Origin: Phellopilus nigrolimitatus
Lineage: Eukaryota > Basidiomycota > Agaricomycetes > Hymenochaetales > Hymenochaetaceae
Length of the DNA: 64,000 nucleotides
NCBI GenBank assembly: GCA_021029095.1
Contig: JAJOHG010000005.1
Location: 558,001-622,000 of the forward strand
Direction: 5' to 3'
Shown here piece by piece: positions 9,460-25,441 of this stretch (position 1 is its first letter; the number at the start of each line of letters is the position of its first letter). The translations under genes were made by a program, and so were the position numbers. Under the pieces are notes generated by a model. That model searched no databases. It was given only the letters and a program-made list of their open reading frames with translations, and was not told where the DNA came from.

Positions 9460-11494
9460 ATGCTCTTGAGCGCCGATCAAGTTGCTGCTCTCCTCAAGGC
9501 GCTGGGTCTCACACAGAGCATATTCAAACCCATTCCAGATATTGTTCGCGGCTTGACAGAACTGCCTTTAATAGGGGGCATCTTTGAGGCAGACAAGTCA
9601 TTCGCCTTCGGGAACACCCAAACAGTAGACACTGCAGTCCTATGCAACGTCGAACCATACGACCCTCCACCGGTTGTATCGCAGACATTCCCACCCTTTG
9701 ATCAAGCGAAGGCCAACATCTTCCGATATAGGCAGCAGCAATCCGTCAACCTTGGTTCTTGGTAAACTCCTCGCTTTTCAGTCTGCAAGTGATTTAAATG
9801 CTGACAACTTAGTGTCAGGTTCGTCCATGAGCAATGGATGACACCTTCGCTATTCACCTGCGCCTCTGGACCTCAAACAGCAGAGATTGACATTGCATCT
9901 GGCTGGGGGAATACGACCGCTTCTCGAGCTATTTTGGAACGTCATTGGGATACGTTTATCAACCAGTCTGACTTTGAGTACTTGGCGTCCATCGGTATCA
10001 ACACTGTCCGCCTTCCTATCGGCTACTGGAGTCTTGGTCCATTCTTCTGTCAAGGAACTCCTTTTCAACATGTCGCAGAAGTTTACACAAACTCATGGAG
10101 CAGAGTCGTGCGTGCTATCAACTGGGCTGGTGAAGCTGGAATTGGTGTACTTGTCGACTTGCATGGTGCCGTAGGAAGTCAGAATGGCCAGTCTCATTCA
10201 GGAATTTCGGACGGCCAAGTCAACCTATTCAAAAATGTGACATACCAGGACCTGACGATCAGCGCCTTAGCTTTCCTCACGCAACAACTTGCTTCGGTGA
10301 CGAACGTTGTCGGAATAGAGATTCTGAACGAGCCGGTCGATGATCCTAAACTTCCTGACTTCTGTGAGTCTTCGCTTGCGCTTTTGCATTGATGAACTAA
10401 TATATTTATCTCATGTTGAAGATACACGGGCAATTACCACCATGCGCCAGACTTCCAAAGAAGCTGTGACGTTCCCATTGTACATTCACGACGCATTCAA
10501 CCTCGGTCACTATAGTGACTTCGTGTCTTCCCGGTTAGATTTCGTTGTTGAAGACCATCATTCTTACTTCGTTTTTGATCCAGAAGACATATCTCGTAAT
10601 GCCACCCAAGAATCAGATGAAGTGCAGGACACTGTATCTAGTCAACTTTCTTTGTCGTCTCAGAAACAGCGCCGAAACCTTGTCATCGGCGAATGGTCTT
10701 GTGCTCTTGTACCGAGTAGCTTAGCGGGCGCAAAAGACCCCGTGCTGGCTCGTCAGCAGTTTTGTCAAGGGCAAGAGCAGGTGTACTCGAACACGACTGG
10801 AGGTTGGCACTTCTGGAGCTATATGAAGGAGGGCTGCGACACGGATCTCGACTGGTGCTTCAAGAATGCGGTGGGAAAGACGCTTCCTTCGTCTTTCTTC
10901 TCTTACAATTCGTCGTTAACCTCTCCGTCCAAATCGGCATCTTTTGTCAAGGCTGTTGCTGAGATGGACTTACCTTCGATGAAGGAAGTGCTTGACCTAG
11001 CGAACACTCGAACTTCTTTGACACCTGCGGACCACTCGACATCCTCAGCCATGTCAAGTGCCGCAACTTCAACCGACGCAAGTTCGGACGCGGCAACATG
11101 TATCGTCTCGGATGTCTCTGCCTCGCCGTCTCAAGGGACCTCGAAGAGAAGTCTAGGCATTCATCGTCAACGTTTCTCTACTATCCATTCTCGACGGTCG
11201 TTCCTTTCAGACATGACCAAGCACAAAAGGGATGGCATGCCCACGTCTATTGAAAGTCTGACTCCGACCGAACGCTCTATCACCAAAGGATACTCGGATG
11301 GCTACTTGACTGCGAAGATCTTTGCACAGTACGGCATGTCCAAGCTTGGTTTCACGGGCCAGTACATTGATGACAGTATTGCTGCCCTTGGGGAGACGAT
11401 CGTTGCGCCCGGGACAGAGGAGTACTATGATGCATGGTTTAGTCGCGGTTTGTCGGATGCGGGGACGCTTATTAGCGCTGCTGTAAATAACTAA
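9460..11494 (+). CDS. GH5 exo-beta-1,3-glucanase, apparently intracellular
   Basis: Exons 9460-9761, 9819-10363 and 10422-11494 give 639 residues. The GH5 core runs from about residue 95 (SVNLGSWFVHEQWMTPSLF) and contains TVRLPIGYW, the acid/base Glu272 in EILNEP, HHSYFVF, and the nucleophile Glu373 in IGEWSCAL. This is the pattern of fungal exo-beta-1,3-glucanases that trim cell-wall or storage beta-glucan. No signal peptide is visible: the N-terminus (MLLSADQVAALLKALGLTQ) looks amphipathic. This resembles the intracellular fission-yeast Exg3 type, by recollection. After the core there is a Ser/Thr-rich stretch and a separate C-terminal segment (SITKGYSDGYLTAKIFAQYG) of unknown function. GH5 assignment is firm; location and exact substrate are inferred. 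Confidence 0.88.
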
Positions 11495-11824
11495 TTATCA
11501 TTTTTATCTGATTCTTGTTGTATATGACATCTTGAAACTATCTGAGGAACGTGACAGTGGAAATGAAGTCAAGTAGTAAAGACTTGAAATGACTGCAGTG
11601 GCTATAAGGCGGTTATATTCCAGATACAGTTGGAACCCCCTTACATTGCATAACGTAGATAAGACAGATACACACATGTAAATCCAACATAGGGCTTTGC
11701 CTCAAGGAGGAGGATATAATTTAAAAAACAAAAACAAATGGCGATCATAGCCGGAATTTCAAAATGACGTGTCTGAAGCAACGCACGAGCTTGTCGGTTT
11801 TATGACTTCTTTACTTCATGAGCA
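11495..11824 (+). other. Intergenic region, nothing recognised
   Basis: 330 bp, AT-rich, between the GH5 gene and ALG3 on the same strand. I see no gene, repeat or structured element. Confidence 0.5.
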
Positions 11825-13328
11825 ATGGCAGAATCTGCCGGAAAGCTAATGCTAACATGGACTCGCAACCTACTTTTTAACCCTGCCTTTGGCTGGGTGC
11901 TAGCTTCACTTGTGATTCTTGGGGATGCGGTCCTAACCCAACTCATCATTCGGTTCATAAAATGTATGTAATCATCTCGCTTTCAAGAGTTATTCACTCA
12001 CCAAACCAGACACGGAGATCGACTGGGAGACATACATGTATCATGTAGAGCTTTATCTCAAAGGCGAACGAGATTATTCAGCTATCTCAGGACCTACTGG
12101 ACCGCTTGTGTCAGTAGTCTATCTCATACTGTTGCAAAACGCTCTGACCCTCAGAAGTTATCCTGCAGGCCACGTCTACATACATGAAGCTGTATACAAG
12201 GCCACCTCTTCGGGATTGAACATACCACTGGCGCAACAGATTTATGGAGGTCTTTACCTTGTGTCCATCGCGCTGAGCTGTGCCATCTACCTTCAAGCTG
12301 GAGGCATCCCTAACTGGGTGCTGTTGATCCTTCCTTTGAGCAAAAGATTGCACTCTATCTATTCCCTTCGACTGTTCAATGACTGTTGGGCGACGGTTGG
12401 TGCTCAGGTGGCGATCCTGGCGCTGGGTAGAGGGTATTATAGTATGGCTTGTATATTATACAGGTGCGAGGTATTTTCTCCATATACTGATGGCGCAGCT
12501 CATTGCATCCTTCGTAAGCCTTGCCATCTCTGTCAAAATGTCCGTTTTACTTCACATTCCGGGTCTTCTCATAATTCTCTGGCAGCGACGCGGCATTTAC
12601 CAAACTGTTCTCCACGTCTTGCTCATGGTCATTTTCCAAGTCGTACTCGGTTGGCCTTTCCTATCTGAATACCCACGGCAATATCTAGTTGGAGCTTTCG
12701 ATCTATCACGAATGTTTCTGTTCAAATGGACCGTCAACTGGAGGTTCGTTGGCGAAGATGCGTTCTTGAGCCCTCTCTGGGCAAAATCGTTACTCTTAGG
12801 ACAATTGTGTGCTCTTCTGACCTTCGCTCATTTCAAGTGGTGCGCAAGGGAAGGAGGAGTATACCAGCTTTTATCGAGAACACTACGAAACCCTTGGCTT
12901 CCGTCTTCCCCTCTTTCCGCAGATTGTAAGACGCATTGATTTGTATCTCCTACATGCTAACTTTATCTTGCAGACGTGACAACTGTGTTGATGACTTCGA
13001 ACCTGATCGGGATTGTGTTTGCAAGGTCATTACATTATCAGTTTTATTCCTGGTATGCTCAGCAGATACCCTTTCTGGCATGGCGGACTCGATATCCCAT
13101 TGTTGTGAAGTGAGCTTGCGTTTGCATAAACACATATCCGCTCACCAATCCCTCCTTTCCAGACTTAGCATCATTTGCTGCATCGAATATGCTTGGAATG
13201 TATTTCCATCTACCAATATATCATCAGCTTTGCTAGTAAGCGCGAATGTAGTTCTCCTTGCAGGGGTTTGGTTTGGTTGGCCAATAGGCCGGGACGTTCC
13301 ACTACGCCCTACCAGAAAACTGGAATAG
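11825..13328 (+). CDS. ALG3: ALG3, dolichyl-P-Man:Man5GlcNAc2-PP-dolichol alpha-1,3-mannosyltransferase
   Basis: Exons 11825-11963, 12010-12463, 12519-12925, 12974-13109 and 13163-13328 give 433 residues, the usual ALG3 length. The enzyme is a multi-pass ER membrane mannosyltransferase that adds the sixth mannose, in the lumen, to the lipid-linked N-glycan precursor, using dolichol-phosphate-mannose. Signatures in order are [15 protein letters not shown] after the first helix, [60 protein letters not shown], and [21 protein letters not shown]. Alternating hydrophobic segments fit about ten helices. The third exon start at 12519 was set by restoring LAISVKM in frame. The stop is 121 bp from the stop of the convergent TRS130. 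Confidence 0.95.
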
Positions 13329-13449
13329 ATAGTATGAATATATTCCCCCCACGTTGACTATCTGTTCATTTCGCGCGGAGTAAACGCAGGAGTTTCCTGC
13401 TGGGATCGACGGGTAGCAAATTTCTCACCCTGGCTCGGGTAATACAAGG

Positions 13450-16400
13450 TTAGTTCTCTCGTCCGACATTCAAGAAAAAGGTTGTCCGGCCGGCCCTCGG
13501 CAGAACAAGTAGTCTCTCTGCCCCATGCACCTGATAGGTTTCGAGACTCGGTGGTGTGATAGATGATCCGCCGTTTAATGGGGGAAACGCTGTGACGAGC
13601 ACTTTGGGCAGTGGTATTTCTCCGTGCCGAAGTGCCATGAGGGTGATCGACACAATATGGGTCGAATCGTTCTGCGAAAAAATTAGAGCTTCATGCGATG
13701 AGTAGAAACAATGTTCACCTTTGCTATGAAGTCGCCCCGTCTTTGCCCGCTTACAAGCCAATCTTTGATCGTCTCCTCAAGTTCAAATCGCATTCTATAT
13801 TGCGTGATATCTTTCTTGTCGCGCCCGGCCCAGTAGAATGATGTGTTGATCGAGAGGATGGCTGTGATGGGCTGGCCTGCGTAGATCGGAAGGCTGTGAC
13901 GTTTATTTGTTGGTTTCGTATCGAAAGGATTAGCAGCGATGTCGATGCGCGCTGTGGCGAGGATCTTGTGAAAATATATAGCTAAGCATGTCTCTGTACA
14001 ATTGAAACAAAAGTACTCACATCAAGGCGAGGCAGGTCAACAGGGATAGAAAATCGTCTCCAATCGCATACATTTTCCGTACTCAACACATTTTCTCGGA
14101 GAGACTGGCAGACTAATAAGAGATTGAAATTCAACAATATGCCTTTCCTTACCTGTCTAATTCGCACAAACAGCTCGTCGGAAACACCAATGGCTTTGAA
14201 GTCCGTATCTGGAACGTGAACCTCTCCTGTAATCTCGTACAACTCAACCCAAGAGGAGTCTCCTTCCAAGGCATGGATGATCAACTCTTGGATGGCATTT
14301 CTTTCCTTCCACTCTGAGGGATCCGGAAGAACTTCCCCAATTTGATGCGATACCAGAGCTTCAACCTCTGAGTTTCATCAGGAAAGGGGTTTCTCTGGAC
14401 AACGAAAGCGCCTACCTTCACGTAGGAGACGATATGTTATGCGAAGTCGGAGGGGATCGTTCACTATAGTAAATGGTTGACGGACAGTATTTATTCTACA
14501 GTAAAAACTCTCACCTTCACCCTGCATCTTTACTTGGAAAGTGAAACTCGCTGGCTGAGCAGGGGTCACTGTCTGTCAAGTAAGTTAGCATCTTTTTACA
14601 CGCGTTTGTTTTAACTTACTATCGTGCCCAACGGACTGGAGTGTTCGACTATTTTTATACTACTATTCTCCTTATCGCCTGGTTGGAGCCCTACTGACGA
14701 AATCCGAATGTGTTGGTGTGTCGTAGTCGAGACAGTGAACTTAGTAAGCAGCCTGTAAAATAATTAGAACGCAAGCAGGATTAAGACACGTCCATACACT
14801 CACGTTTCCCCTCGAAAGAAGTCTTGGACGCTAACTGCGAGAGCCAGTGCGGTAGGAACGACCCTAGACAAACACATCTTTCTCACAATATCTGGCTCGT
14901 TTACCGTCACATATTCCAAATCGACTAGTACTTTCTGCAGAGGACACGTGAGAAACGCTGACTGGTTTCGTTCGCAGTGTGAGCTCACGATGAGATCTCG
15001 GCTACTGGCGCTCGAGTGGGAGATGTCAAAGCGAATGACCTGTCCCGCCATTGTATTGACGACTATGACTGCATCTGAGGAGAACGACACCAACTCGTCT
15101 AGACCTATGTAGAAATATTAAGAATACTTAGAAAACTAAGTCACGTACAATACTCACCCTCAGCAACGCCTTCCTTGGTTTTGATCGTAATATCAGAGGA
15201 CGAGAACTTCATTAAGGCTCGTGAAAGCATGTTTCGGCCGCAAGAAAGAATAACTGCCAGTTTAGATGGACCTGCAACTTCCACTGCGCAGTATTTAAGC
15301 TGTTATCAAATAAAAGGCACAATAGGCTTCGAAACATACCGTTGAGTGGTTGTTCTACCTGGACCCGTACGACACGTGGATCCGACGGTAGTTTCACCAG
15401 CATGTGGGAAACTTTATCCGTCATTGTTGACGACTGCCGTCGCTTCTGCTTGCTATTGAAAGACCATTGCAAAATAAGACGGCCTAATCGCACTTCAGCC
15501 TTTTCAACAAGAAATGAACCAGCTGTCGGGATCTAAGAATGCGTATCAGCTTCTGCATAGGATGAAGTCAATGTTCCTACCGGGCAGAATAAAGTCACTG
15601 TGGAATCACCGGGTCCCACTTTCGTCGTGCTTGACTCAAATTCCATCACCTCAGAACTCCGACCCGATAACGCTAACATAATTTTATCAATTGAAAGATC
15701 CTACAATAAGGCTGAATGAAAAAGAAAACGACAGCATTGAAGAATCATACGCAGGGTAAATGGTTTTTGACATTGACGTCGAGGAAGTAGCCATCCTGCG
15801 AGTCAGCACACCGCCCGCTGTCATGTAGAGGAATAATCGATATCATCGGTTGCTCTTGGAACTGCAGATCTAATGTATCGTTAGCCTGTTTGAGACAGGA
15901 ATTAAGTACCTATCAACGAACCAGTGTCAATTTGAGAAGCAGCATCAATGACACTCTTTATCAAGCTTGCGATATACACATCCTTGTCTTTCACGCCACT
16001 GAGTAGTTCTAGTGTATTGTCTTCGACATATGCCTTGATAAAAGTCATAGCAGTGTGAATCCACTGCCGGTCGCGAACATTCTGCATACGAGCGTGCGTC
16101 TCAATGCTCTGAAATAACATATAAGACTCTAGACTTGACCAGCGATGGGGAGCGTAATGCGCAGGAAGGGATGTGTATGTCTGAAAAGCATTAGAGTAGC
16201 GCTCCCTGTACCTAGGTGCATGTAAATTTCAACTACAGCCGTGAGAGTTAACTGAATAAAGCATACACATCGAGCGCAGCAAGGCTTCCGTGTAACTTAA
16301 GCGCGAACTTTCGACGGCCGGCTTTGACGAAGAGGTCAATAGCCTTATTCGTCAGCCGGATGTATAGATCGTAGAAAGAAGGCTTATTTTCGAGAAAACC

Positions 16401-17980
16401 AAGGATATCGGCGTTTGTTATTTTGCGATTACTGGTCGCATCTGAAGATTTCGGGATCTCAGATTCATCTAAATCAACGGCGCAGGCTGAGAATGGAGGT
16501 TTGTTTGGTAGGTAGCCTAATTGAATTCCGAGTTTATCGAGCTACGAAGGATTAGAGAAAAGCTTCACAGAAACGTAGTCGACATACCTGATTTCGCGCC
16601 GAGGTAAGTAATTCGCCTTTAGCAGCGTTGAAGCCACTCAAAGATGACTGGGCCATTTCGCGGCCACTAGTCCATTCGTCGCAGGTCTCCACGGTACTGA
16701 GGGCGGACGAATAGACCCAGGATTCGACGAAGAAATTGGGTAGAGAACTCTGGATTTAACATGGTAAGTATCGTAATGGCTGCATGGTGCTTAGACTAAC
16801 TTGAAATTCCTGCAGTCGGCTACCAAAAGTTGCGAGGAACATTGTCGCCTTTTTCGCGATGTCTGTGACTCTTCGCATCTGACCGAGTAAATTGGATTGC
16901 CTCGCTAGCAAGTACACTCGGATGTCAAAGACAGAGATAGTGTTTGCGAGGATCAAATCTCGATACGGCTTCTTCGTTATTAAGAGAAGTGGAAGTGAAT
17001 CATCCTTTGGCGAAGGTTCGATAAAATTCCCAAACCACAACGTTCTGTCTTTCAGAACTTGAAAGAAAGATGCTTCCAGTTCTTCGTACTGAAGTAAAGC
17101 ATCTTCGGGAAGATTGGCTCCTTCGAAAGAGCTTGCAAGGCTTTCCTGTTTCAAAGTTTGAGCAGCGAGGTCAAAGTATGATACAGTGATGGAGAAGACA
17201 CTTTACTAAAACGTACCTTCAAAAGGAAAAACGTGCAGAAATTCCAGCCAGGCATCTTTTTTTGCAGCTCTGAACGTTTTACCTCCTCCTCACGCTGCGA
17301 TACGGCTTGATCAAAGGCAGAAATAATACCATCTTTGACCTTGGAGATAATCTCGGCCCATGCAGTCGGGTTCTTGAAATCCGTCGTCCAAGTAAGCTGT
17401 GCACAGCTAGACCCCTACGATGAGAGCACATCGAAATATGATAAAAGGAGCTTACCGGTCTTTCTTATCCACGTTGAAGTCTGCTCGCACCCTGTCTAGA
17501 ACTGTTCCTCGCATTTTGAGAAGACCAGTTTGACTCTGACGACTGTCTGACTTAGTCACGACCATTATAAGCCATTCCTGACTCTTTCGCTGAGTGACCT
17601 GGCTATGCCAGTCTTTAATCTGCTTCTTTACTGTATTCTTGTACGTGTCGTTGTCCTGCACACAAATAAGTATAAATGCATACACAACTTGACATGAAAT
17701 GATCTCCTACGTCGCAAACGACCACATATACGTTAAGAAAAGGTCTATCCAGCAAGCTCAACGGAATTTGAGAAGCGCCTTCCTCCTTCACAGACTCGAG
17801 AGTAAGTACGTTGACCTCCAGGGTTTGTATTGTTCGTATAGATGTTCGCGACGCTGGCTTCCAGTGTAAATTTCGAAGAGGGAATTGAGCAGCGAATCCA
17901 GACCAAATCTGCGCCCATTGATCTGTCGAATTTAGCTGCGGGGGAGCTGCAAGTGTGATTTTCACGCGTTGAGCTTGCAT
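13450..17980 (-). CDS. TRS130: TRS130 / TRAPPC10, TRAPPII complex subunit
   Basis: Nineteen exons, from 17980 down: 17980-17711, 17655-17456, 17406-17217, 17145-16801, 16749-16588, 16541-16269, 16180-15922, 15869-15751, 15700-15581, 15532-15340, 15283-15158, 15104-14804, 14752-14620, 14572-14515, 14463-14416, 14367-14153, 14104-14021, 13964-13719 and 13671-13450. The sum closes in frame to 1187 residues. TRS130 belongs to TRAPPII, the exchange factor for Ypt31/Rab11 at the late Golgi. Family marks: LNVYVVVCD then DNDTYKNTVKKQIKDWHSQV, MPGWNFCTFFLLK, YEELEASFFQVLKDRTLWFG, VESWVYSSALSTVETCDEW, TYTSLPAHYAPHRWSSLESY, LALAVSVQDFFRG, and a beta-rich C-terminus with SGQRRGDF. Introns are 46-88 bp. 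It is divergent from RRP3 (371 bp between starts). Confidence 0.93.
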
Positions 17981-18351
17981 TCCGTCAGTTCCTGAGCTCG
18001 ACGCGTATTATAGCAGTAACGGCCACGCCGTGATTTCCTGGCGGAACAAGCGTAATATGGTTACAGATGCAAATAAGAATGTTGCTTAATCCTTCGAAAT
18101 AACAGCCAGCTAAAGCTCAGAGATGTAGACAAATTGTTGGATGAACATTGAGGACGGTGAGGAAGGGCACTGACGGTGAGCTTCCCGGGGCGCGCTTGAT
18201 GTCAGTGACGCGCGCGCCTCGAGAACCGGAAAAGGCAACTCTATCTGAAAATCTATTTTTCTGCTTCAAGCTCTTCACTGCGACTTGTCTTCAGTCATTT
18301 CTTGACGGTAGTTTATATCGCTATCTGGTTCAACAAACTCTGCTGTTAGAC
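17981..18351. promoter_or_regulatory. Shared upstream region of TRS130 and RRP3
   Basis: 371 bp between two divergent start codons, presumably a bidirectional promoter and both 5' leaders. On the plus strand an open frame in phase with RRP3 begins at 18148 (68 extra codons), so a longer RRP3 N-terminus cannot be excluded. No specific transcription-factor site could be assigned. Confidence 0.5.
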
Positions 18352-19923
18352 ATGCCCTCACCAGAGGAGGCCTCGACGTCTACGGCCGCGCCCCCGTCCT
18401 TTAAGGAGCTGGGTGTCATCGACCCTCTTCTTGAAGCCCTTCGTCAGATGGACTACAAGAAACCCACTGATATACAAGCCGAGGTTCTGCCTCATGCATT
18501 ATCAGGACGAGACATCATCGGCGTTGCCGAGACTGGGTCAGGAAAAACTGCTGCATTCGCCCTTCCGATTCTGCAAAAACTTTGGGAAGAGCCGAAAGGT
18601 CTCTTCGCCTGCGTCCTCGCACCAACTCGCGAGCTCGCGTACCAGATCTCGCAGCAGTTCGAGTCTCTCGGGTCTGCAATTGGGGTGAGGTGTATGACTG
18701 TTGTAGGTGGAACGGACAGAGTGCCGCAGGCTGTAGCTCTTGCAAAGAGGCCGCATATCATTGTAGCGACGCCGGGTAGACTGAACGACCATTTGGAGAA
18801 TACGAAGGGGTTTAGCCTTAGAGGAATCAAATTCTTGGTGCGTGCTCGAGCTATACAATATTAAACCTTAACATCGACTCACGGAGCCAGTGTAGGTTCT
18901 TGACGAAGCCGACCGATTGCTGGACATGGACTTCGGCCCTATCATTGACAAAATTCTCAAAGTCATACCCAAAGAACGCACTACGTTCTTATTCTCCGCG
19001 ACGATGACAACAAAAGTCGCAAAGCTGCAAAGAGCAAGTTTGACGAATCCTGTTCGCGTGGAAGTCTCGAAAAAGTAGGTCAACTCGACCAAAAATTCTT
19101 CAACCTTTTTGACACGAGAATTTTGCAGGTATTCTACTGTATCAACTCTTCTCCAATACTACCTATTTATCCCATACAAACAAAAAGAGGTTAACCTCGT
19201 CCATATCTGTAATTCTTTGGCGCAGAATGCTATTATAATTTTCACGCGCACGGTCATGGACTGCCAAAGGTACGTCGGTTTTGTAATTTGGTCCCGCATA
19301 TTCTGATCGACTTGCAATTTTAGACTCGGGCTTATTCTCAAGACTCTTGGATTCCCCGCTGTACCACTGCATGGCCAGCTGAGCCAAAGCGCCCGACTAG
19401 GAGCGCTAGCGAAATTTAAAAGTGGTGGACGCAGCATTCTTGTTGCTACGGACGTTGCCAGTCGGTATGTCGTTCCTATCATATCTTTTTGATCCGTTCT
19501 GATTCCTTTTTTATCAGAGGTTTGGATATTCCTTCTGTAGATGCGGTTATTAACTACGACATACCGTCACACTCCAAGGACTATATCCACCGCGTCGGAC
19601 GTACTGCTCGCGCTGGCCGTGCGGGAAAGTCCATTACACTCGTAACACAGTACGACGTCGAATTGGTTCAGCGCATCGAAGCTGTCGTTGGCAAGAAAAT
19701 GGATCTCTGGCCGACGGACGTGGAAGAAGTCGCACTGCTGAGAGAGAGGGTTGACGAAGCGGCGCGTATTGCAGTGACGGAGCTAAAGGAGCTCGCGAAG
19801 GATGGCAGAGGCGGAAGGAAGAGAGGAAGAGATGAGGGCGGCGGGCGCGACGACCGTGACCGTGATGATGACGTGGTGGAAGCAGGGATGCCATTCAAGA
19901 AGTCGAAGAAAGGGAGGCGGTGA
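18352..19923 (+). CDS. RRP3: RRP3 / DDX47, DEAD-box RNA helicase for 18S rRNA maturation
   Basis: Exons 18352-18837, 18896-19074, 19129-19269, 19324-19464 and 19518-19923 give 450 residues. Motifs in order: Q-motif region [15 protein letters not shown], Walker A AETGSGKT (about 59-66), PTRELA, VATPGR, VLDEAD at the exon 1/2 junction (about 163-168), [19 protein letters not shown] and [11 protein letters not shown]. The C-terminal tail is basic/Asp-Arg rich. In yeast Rrp3 acts in the nucleolus in early pre-rRNA cleavage and 40S maturation. The ATG at 18352 gives the family-typical short N-terminus; a longer in-frame start exists at 18148. RRP3/DDX47 is preferred over other DEAD-box families because of the tight match in SFKELGV..PLLEAL and the [17 protein letters not shown] stretch. 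Confidence 0.92.
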
Positions 19924-20257
19924 TAGAAAGGTGACACTTCTGACTTCGTCTCTGAGAACCATGTGTATTTCTGAGCCAAGGGTTTTCATTTTTTTGTTAT
20001 TATCAAGTTATCATGTTGTGCCAATAAGTTTTCCCCTTCGTCTGCTCATAGTGAACAAGCGGGCCCCAGATGTCATCATGCTGAGCACTCCCGGGCCGTA
20101 AACATACCACAAAAGGTAATCACCTTCTGACCGTCGACGTCAGCTCCGGCGACGCCGGCGACGATGCCTTATGGCGGTGAGACTTTCATTCCAATAAATA
20201 TGCTCGGTAGGCCCAGCGTGCACCATGAACGCTTGAACGCCTGATACCCTCAAAAGC
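19924..20257 (+). other. Intergenic region, nothing recognised
   Basis: 334 bp between RRP3 and the RTA1-like gene, both plus strand. A short inverted CGACGTCAGCTCCGGCG-type GC patch is present around 20133-20165. No gene is supported. Confidence 0.45.
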
Positions 20258-21593
20258 ATGTCTTCATACCCCAGAGCGCCGGTACTGCTCCTTGTTGCGC
20301 TCGCAACGCTGCCAGTAGCTGTACTGGCAAAGGTGCAAAGTATATGCGCTTCCGACCCATTCGCAGACCCAACAAACGATCCATGCAACCCACTGAAGTA
20401 CATTGCGTCGGACGTGCTTTCTGGTATAGCTTTTGGTGAGATTTTCTTTAATGAAATTTTTAATGAAATTTTCTATGAATTGTCGCTGAAAGAGACGACA
20501 GGGTTGTACATTGCAGTAGGCATATGTTTTATCCTTAGTACATGGAAATGGGGAGCGGCGTGGATGGCTGCTATGAGTGTTGGTATATTCAGTGAGTGCA
20601 TGTGTTATGCCCTTTTCTCTCCCTTGTCTTTAACGTTTATGATAGCATTTTCTATGGGCATCGGATGCCGGTTTGGACTCCATTTACATCCTCAGTCGAA
20701 AGGCATCTACATCGCTGAGTACCTGCTGGTCGTTCTTTCAGTCAGTATTTATGATTATCGCTATTCTCTCGGGGTTTAACTCTTGATTGTCTCAGCCATG
20801 CGCGTTCATTGCAGCAGAATACGTTCTTCTCGGCCGACTTGCAAGAGACCTCGATATGTCGCAGTATTTGCTTGTCTCTCCTCGACGGGTGACACCGATT
20901 TTTGTCGCTTCGGACGTCACGACCTTCTTGATTCAAGTACATATAGCATTCTCTTGCAAATTCACGAAATTTCGCTAATTAAAAATTACAGGCTGTTGGT
21001 GGCTCTGTGTCGATCGGTGCAAATGACCTAAAGACCAACGAATTAGGATCGAACGTATGTTCCCCGCTCTTATGTATGAGGGAAAAACACTGTGTCTAAC
21101 AATGTTCTTTAGATTTTCCTCGCGGGACTAGTTCTGCAACTGGCATCCTTTCTCGTCTTTACACTGATGTACCTGCACTTTCTTCGACGCATCTACTTCC
21201 GCCATCCAGAAACATGGCGTCAGGGTTCGGATTCGGAGACACCGTGGTACAATGACTGGAGAACACTTGCATCTGCTCTCCTTGTCAGCTGCGTGGGGAT
21301 TCTAGTGCGTTTTTATTGCTTTTCTGTTAATACTTGACAACACGCTGACTTGACATCAGATCAGATCCGTCTTCCGCGTGATTGAGCTCTCTCAGGGCTT
21401 CCAAGGTGCAATCGCAACTAATGAAGGAGATTTCTACGGCCTCGATACCCTCCCTCTTTTTATTGCGGTTGCAATCTATGTTCCCTTCTGGCCAGGCCGT
21501 TTCATTCGCTCTTCGATGAAAGATACGACGCTAGATACGGCCATAGACAATGATGTCAGGAAGCACGATGAGAAGGCTTCCAACCCAGCGTGA
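20258..21593 (+). CDS. RTA1-like seven-helix membrane protein
   Basis: Exons 20258-20435, 20502-20591, 20646-20740, 20796-20936, 20992-21054, 21113-21304 and 21360-21593 give 330 residues. The N-terminus looks like a signal peptide (PVLLLVALATLPVAVLA) and is followed by a short Cys-containing lumenal part and about seven hydrophobic segments. RTA1-family marks include the AAEYVLLGRLARDL loop, FVASDVTTFLIQAVGG, SVFRVIELSQG, and GFQGAIATNEGDFYGLDTLPL. In yeast the family includes Rta1 (7-aminocholesterol resistance) and Rsb1 (linked to sphingoid base release). Here the substrate is unknown. The first two introns (66 and 54 bp) are multiples of three and open, but splicing them joins hydrophobic helices smoothly, while retention would insert polar FNEIFNEIFYELSLKETT. 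Confidence 0.88.
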
Positions 21594-22024
21594 AGGTCCA
21601 GACATTTGGTCTTAGAGACTCGGACATGTTTTTTAATGAGGAACTGGGTTATTATATTATGCTTGCGATAGTACACCGATCTAGAACGATTATACATCCT
21701 CGCCATAGTGGATTTGTGGTACTGACACGCTGCACCGCCACCGTGCCTGAAAATCCTTCGCTTCGCGACGTCCAATTCTCGTTCGCAAAGACGGTGCGAA
21801 TAAGTCAACTGATTGCGGTCTCCGGGAATCAACCGTGGAAAACACCCGGAGGGAGCATTGAACTCGAGAAACATACTTAACATCCAAAAGCTGCAGAATG
21901 GACAAAGCCAACTGGTCTTCCCTTCCTGATGAAGGCTAACTACGTTCGCAAAAGTATTACAGACTGTAAGAGGTAATAACATATGTAGCTTAAAATACAA
22001 AGCGACGAGGAAAAACAAACATAT
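21594..22024. other. Convergent 3' spacer between RTA1-like gene and CDC5
   Basis: 431 bp between two stop codons, holding the 3' untranslated regions of both genes. No further gene or structured element is supported. Confidence 0.5.
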
Positions 22025-25059
<3,035 letters not shown>

Positions 25060-25441
25060 GTTGGACACGTTTACTGTGGTCAACGTTCAAGGCAGACAGC
25101 AATGTTGACGAGACCGAGAACACAGCGCGAGTGTTTAGTCAGCCAAAGTCTGCATAAGGAAAGAGCGACTCATGAGCGCTATATGTAATAGGCGCTTCCT
25201 TCTCCTTTCTTGAAATATGAGCTTGAAAAATGTACTTCGCATCCTTATACAACCTTATCTCTAATTCAAAGCGGAATTTCGAAAAATCTGAAATACATAG
25301 ACACCTGTTTGATAATTCCTTCCTATACATAAGTATCATCGACTTGGAGTCTGGAGAAGGCCTGGCAAAAGCCCTTACACGAGGGTAATGATATTGCGGT
25401 CGCGCTCTTTCCCAATGTTTTAGACAACCATCATCATGGAA
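25060..25441. other. Intergenic region, nothing recognised
   Basis: 382 bp between the CDC5 start and the stop of the 2OG oxygenase, both on the minus strand. It must contain the CDC5 promoter. No gene, repeat or RNA structure was found. Confidence 0.5.
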
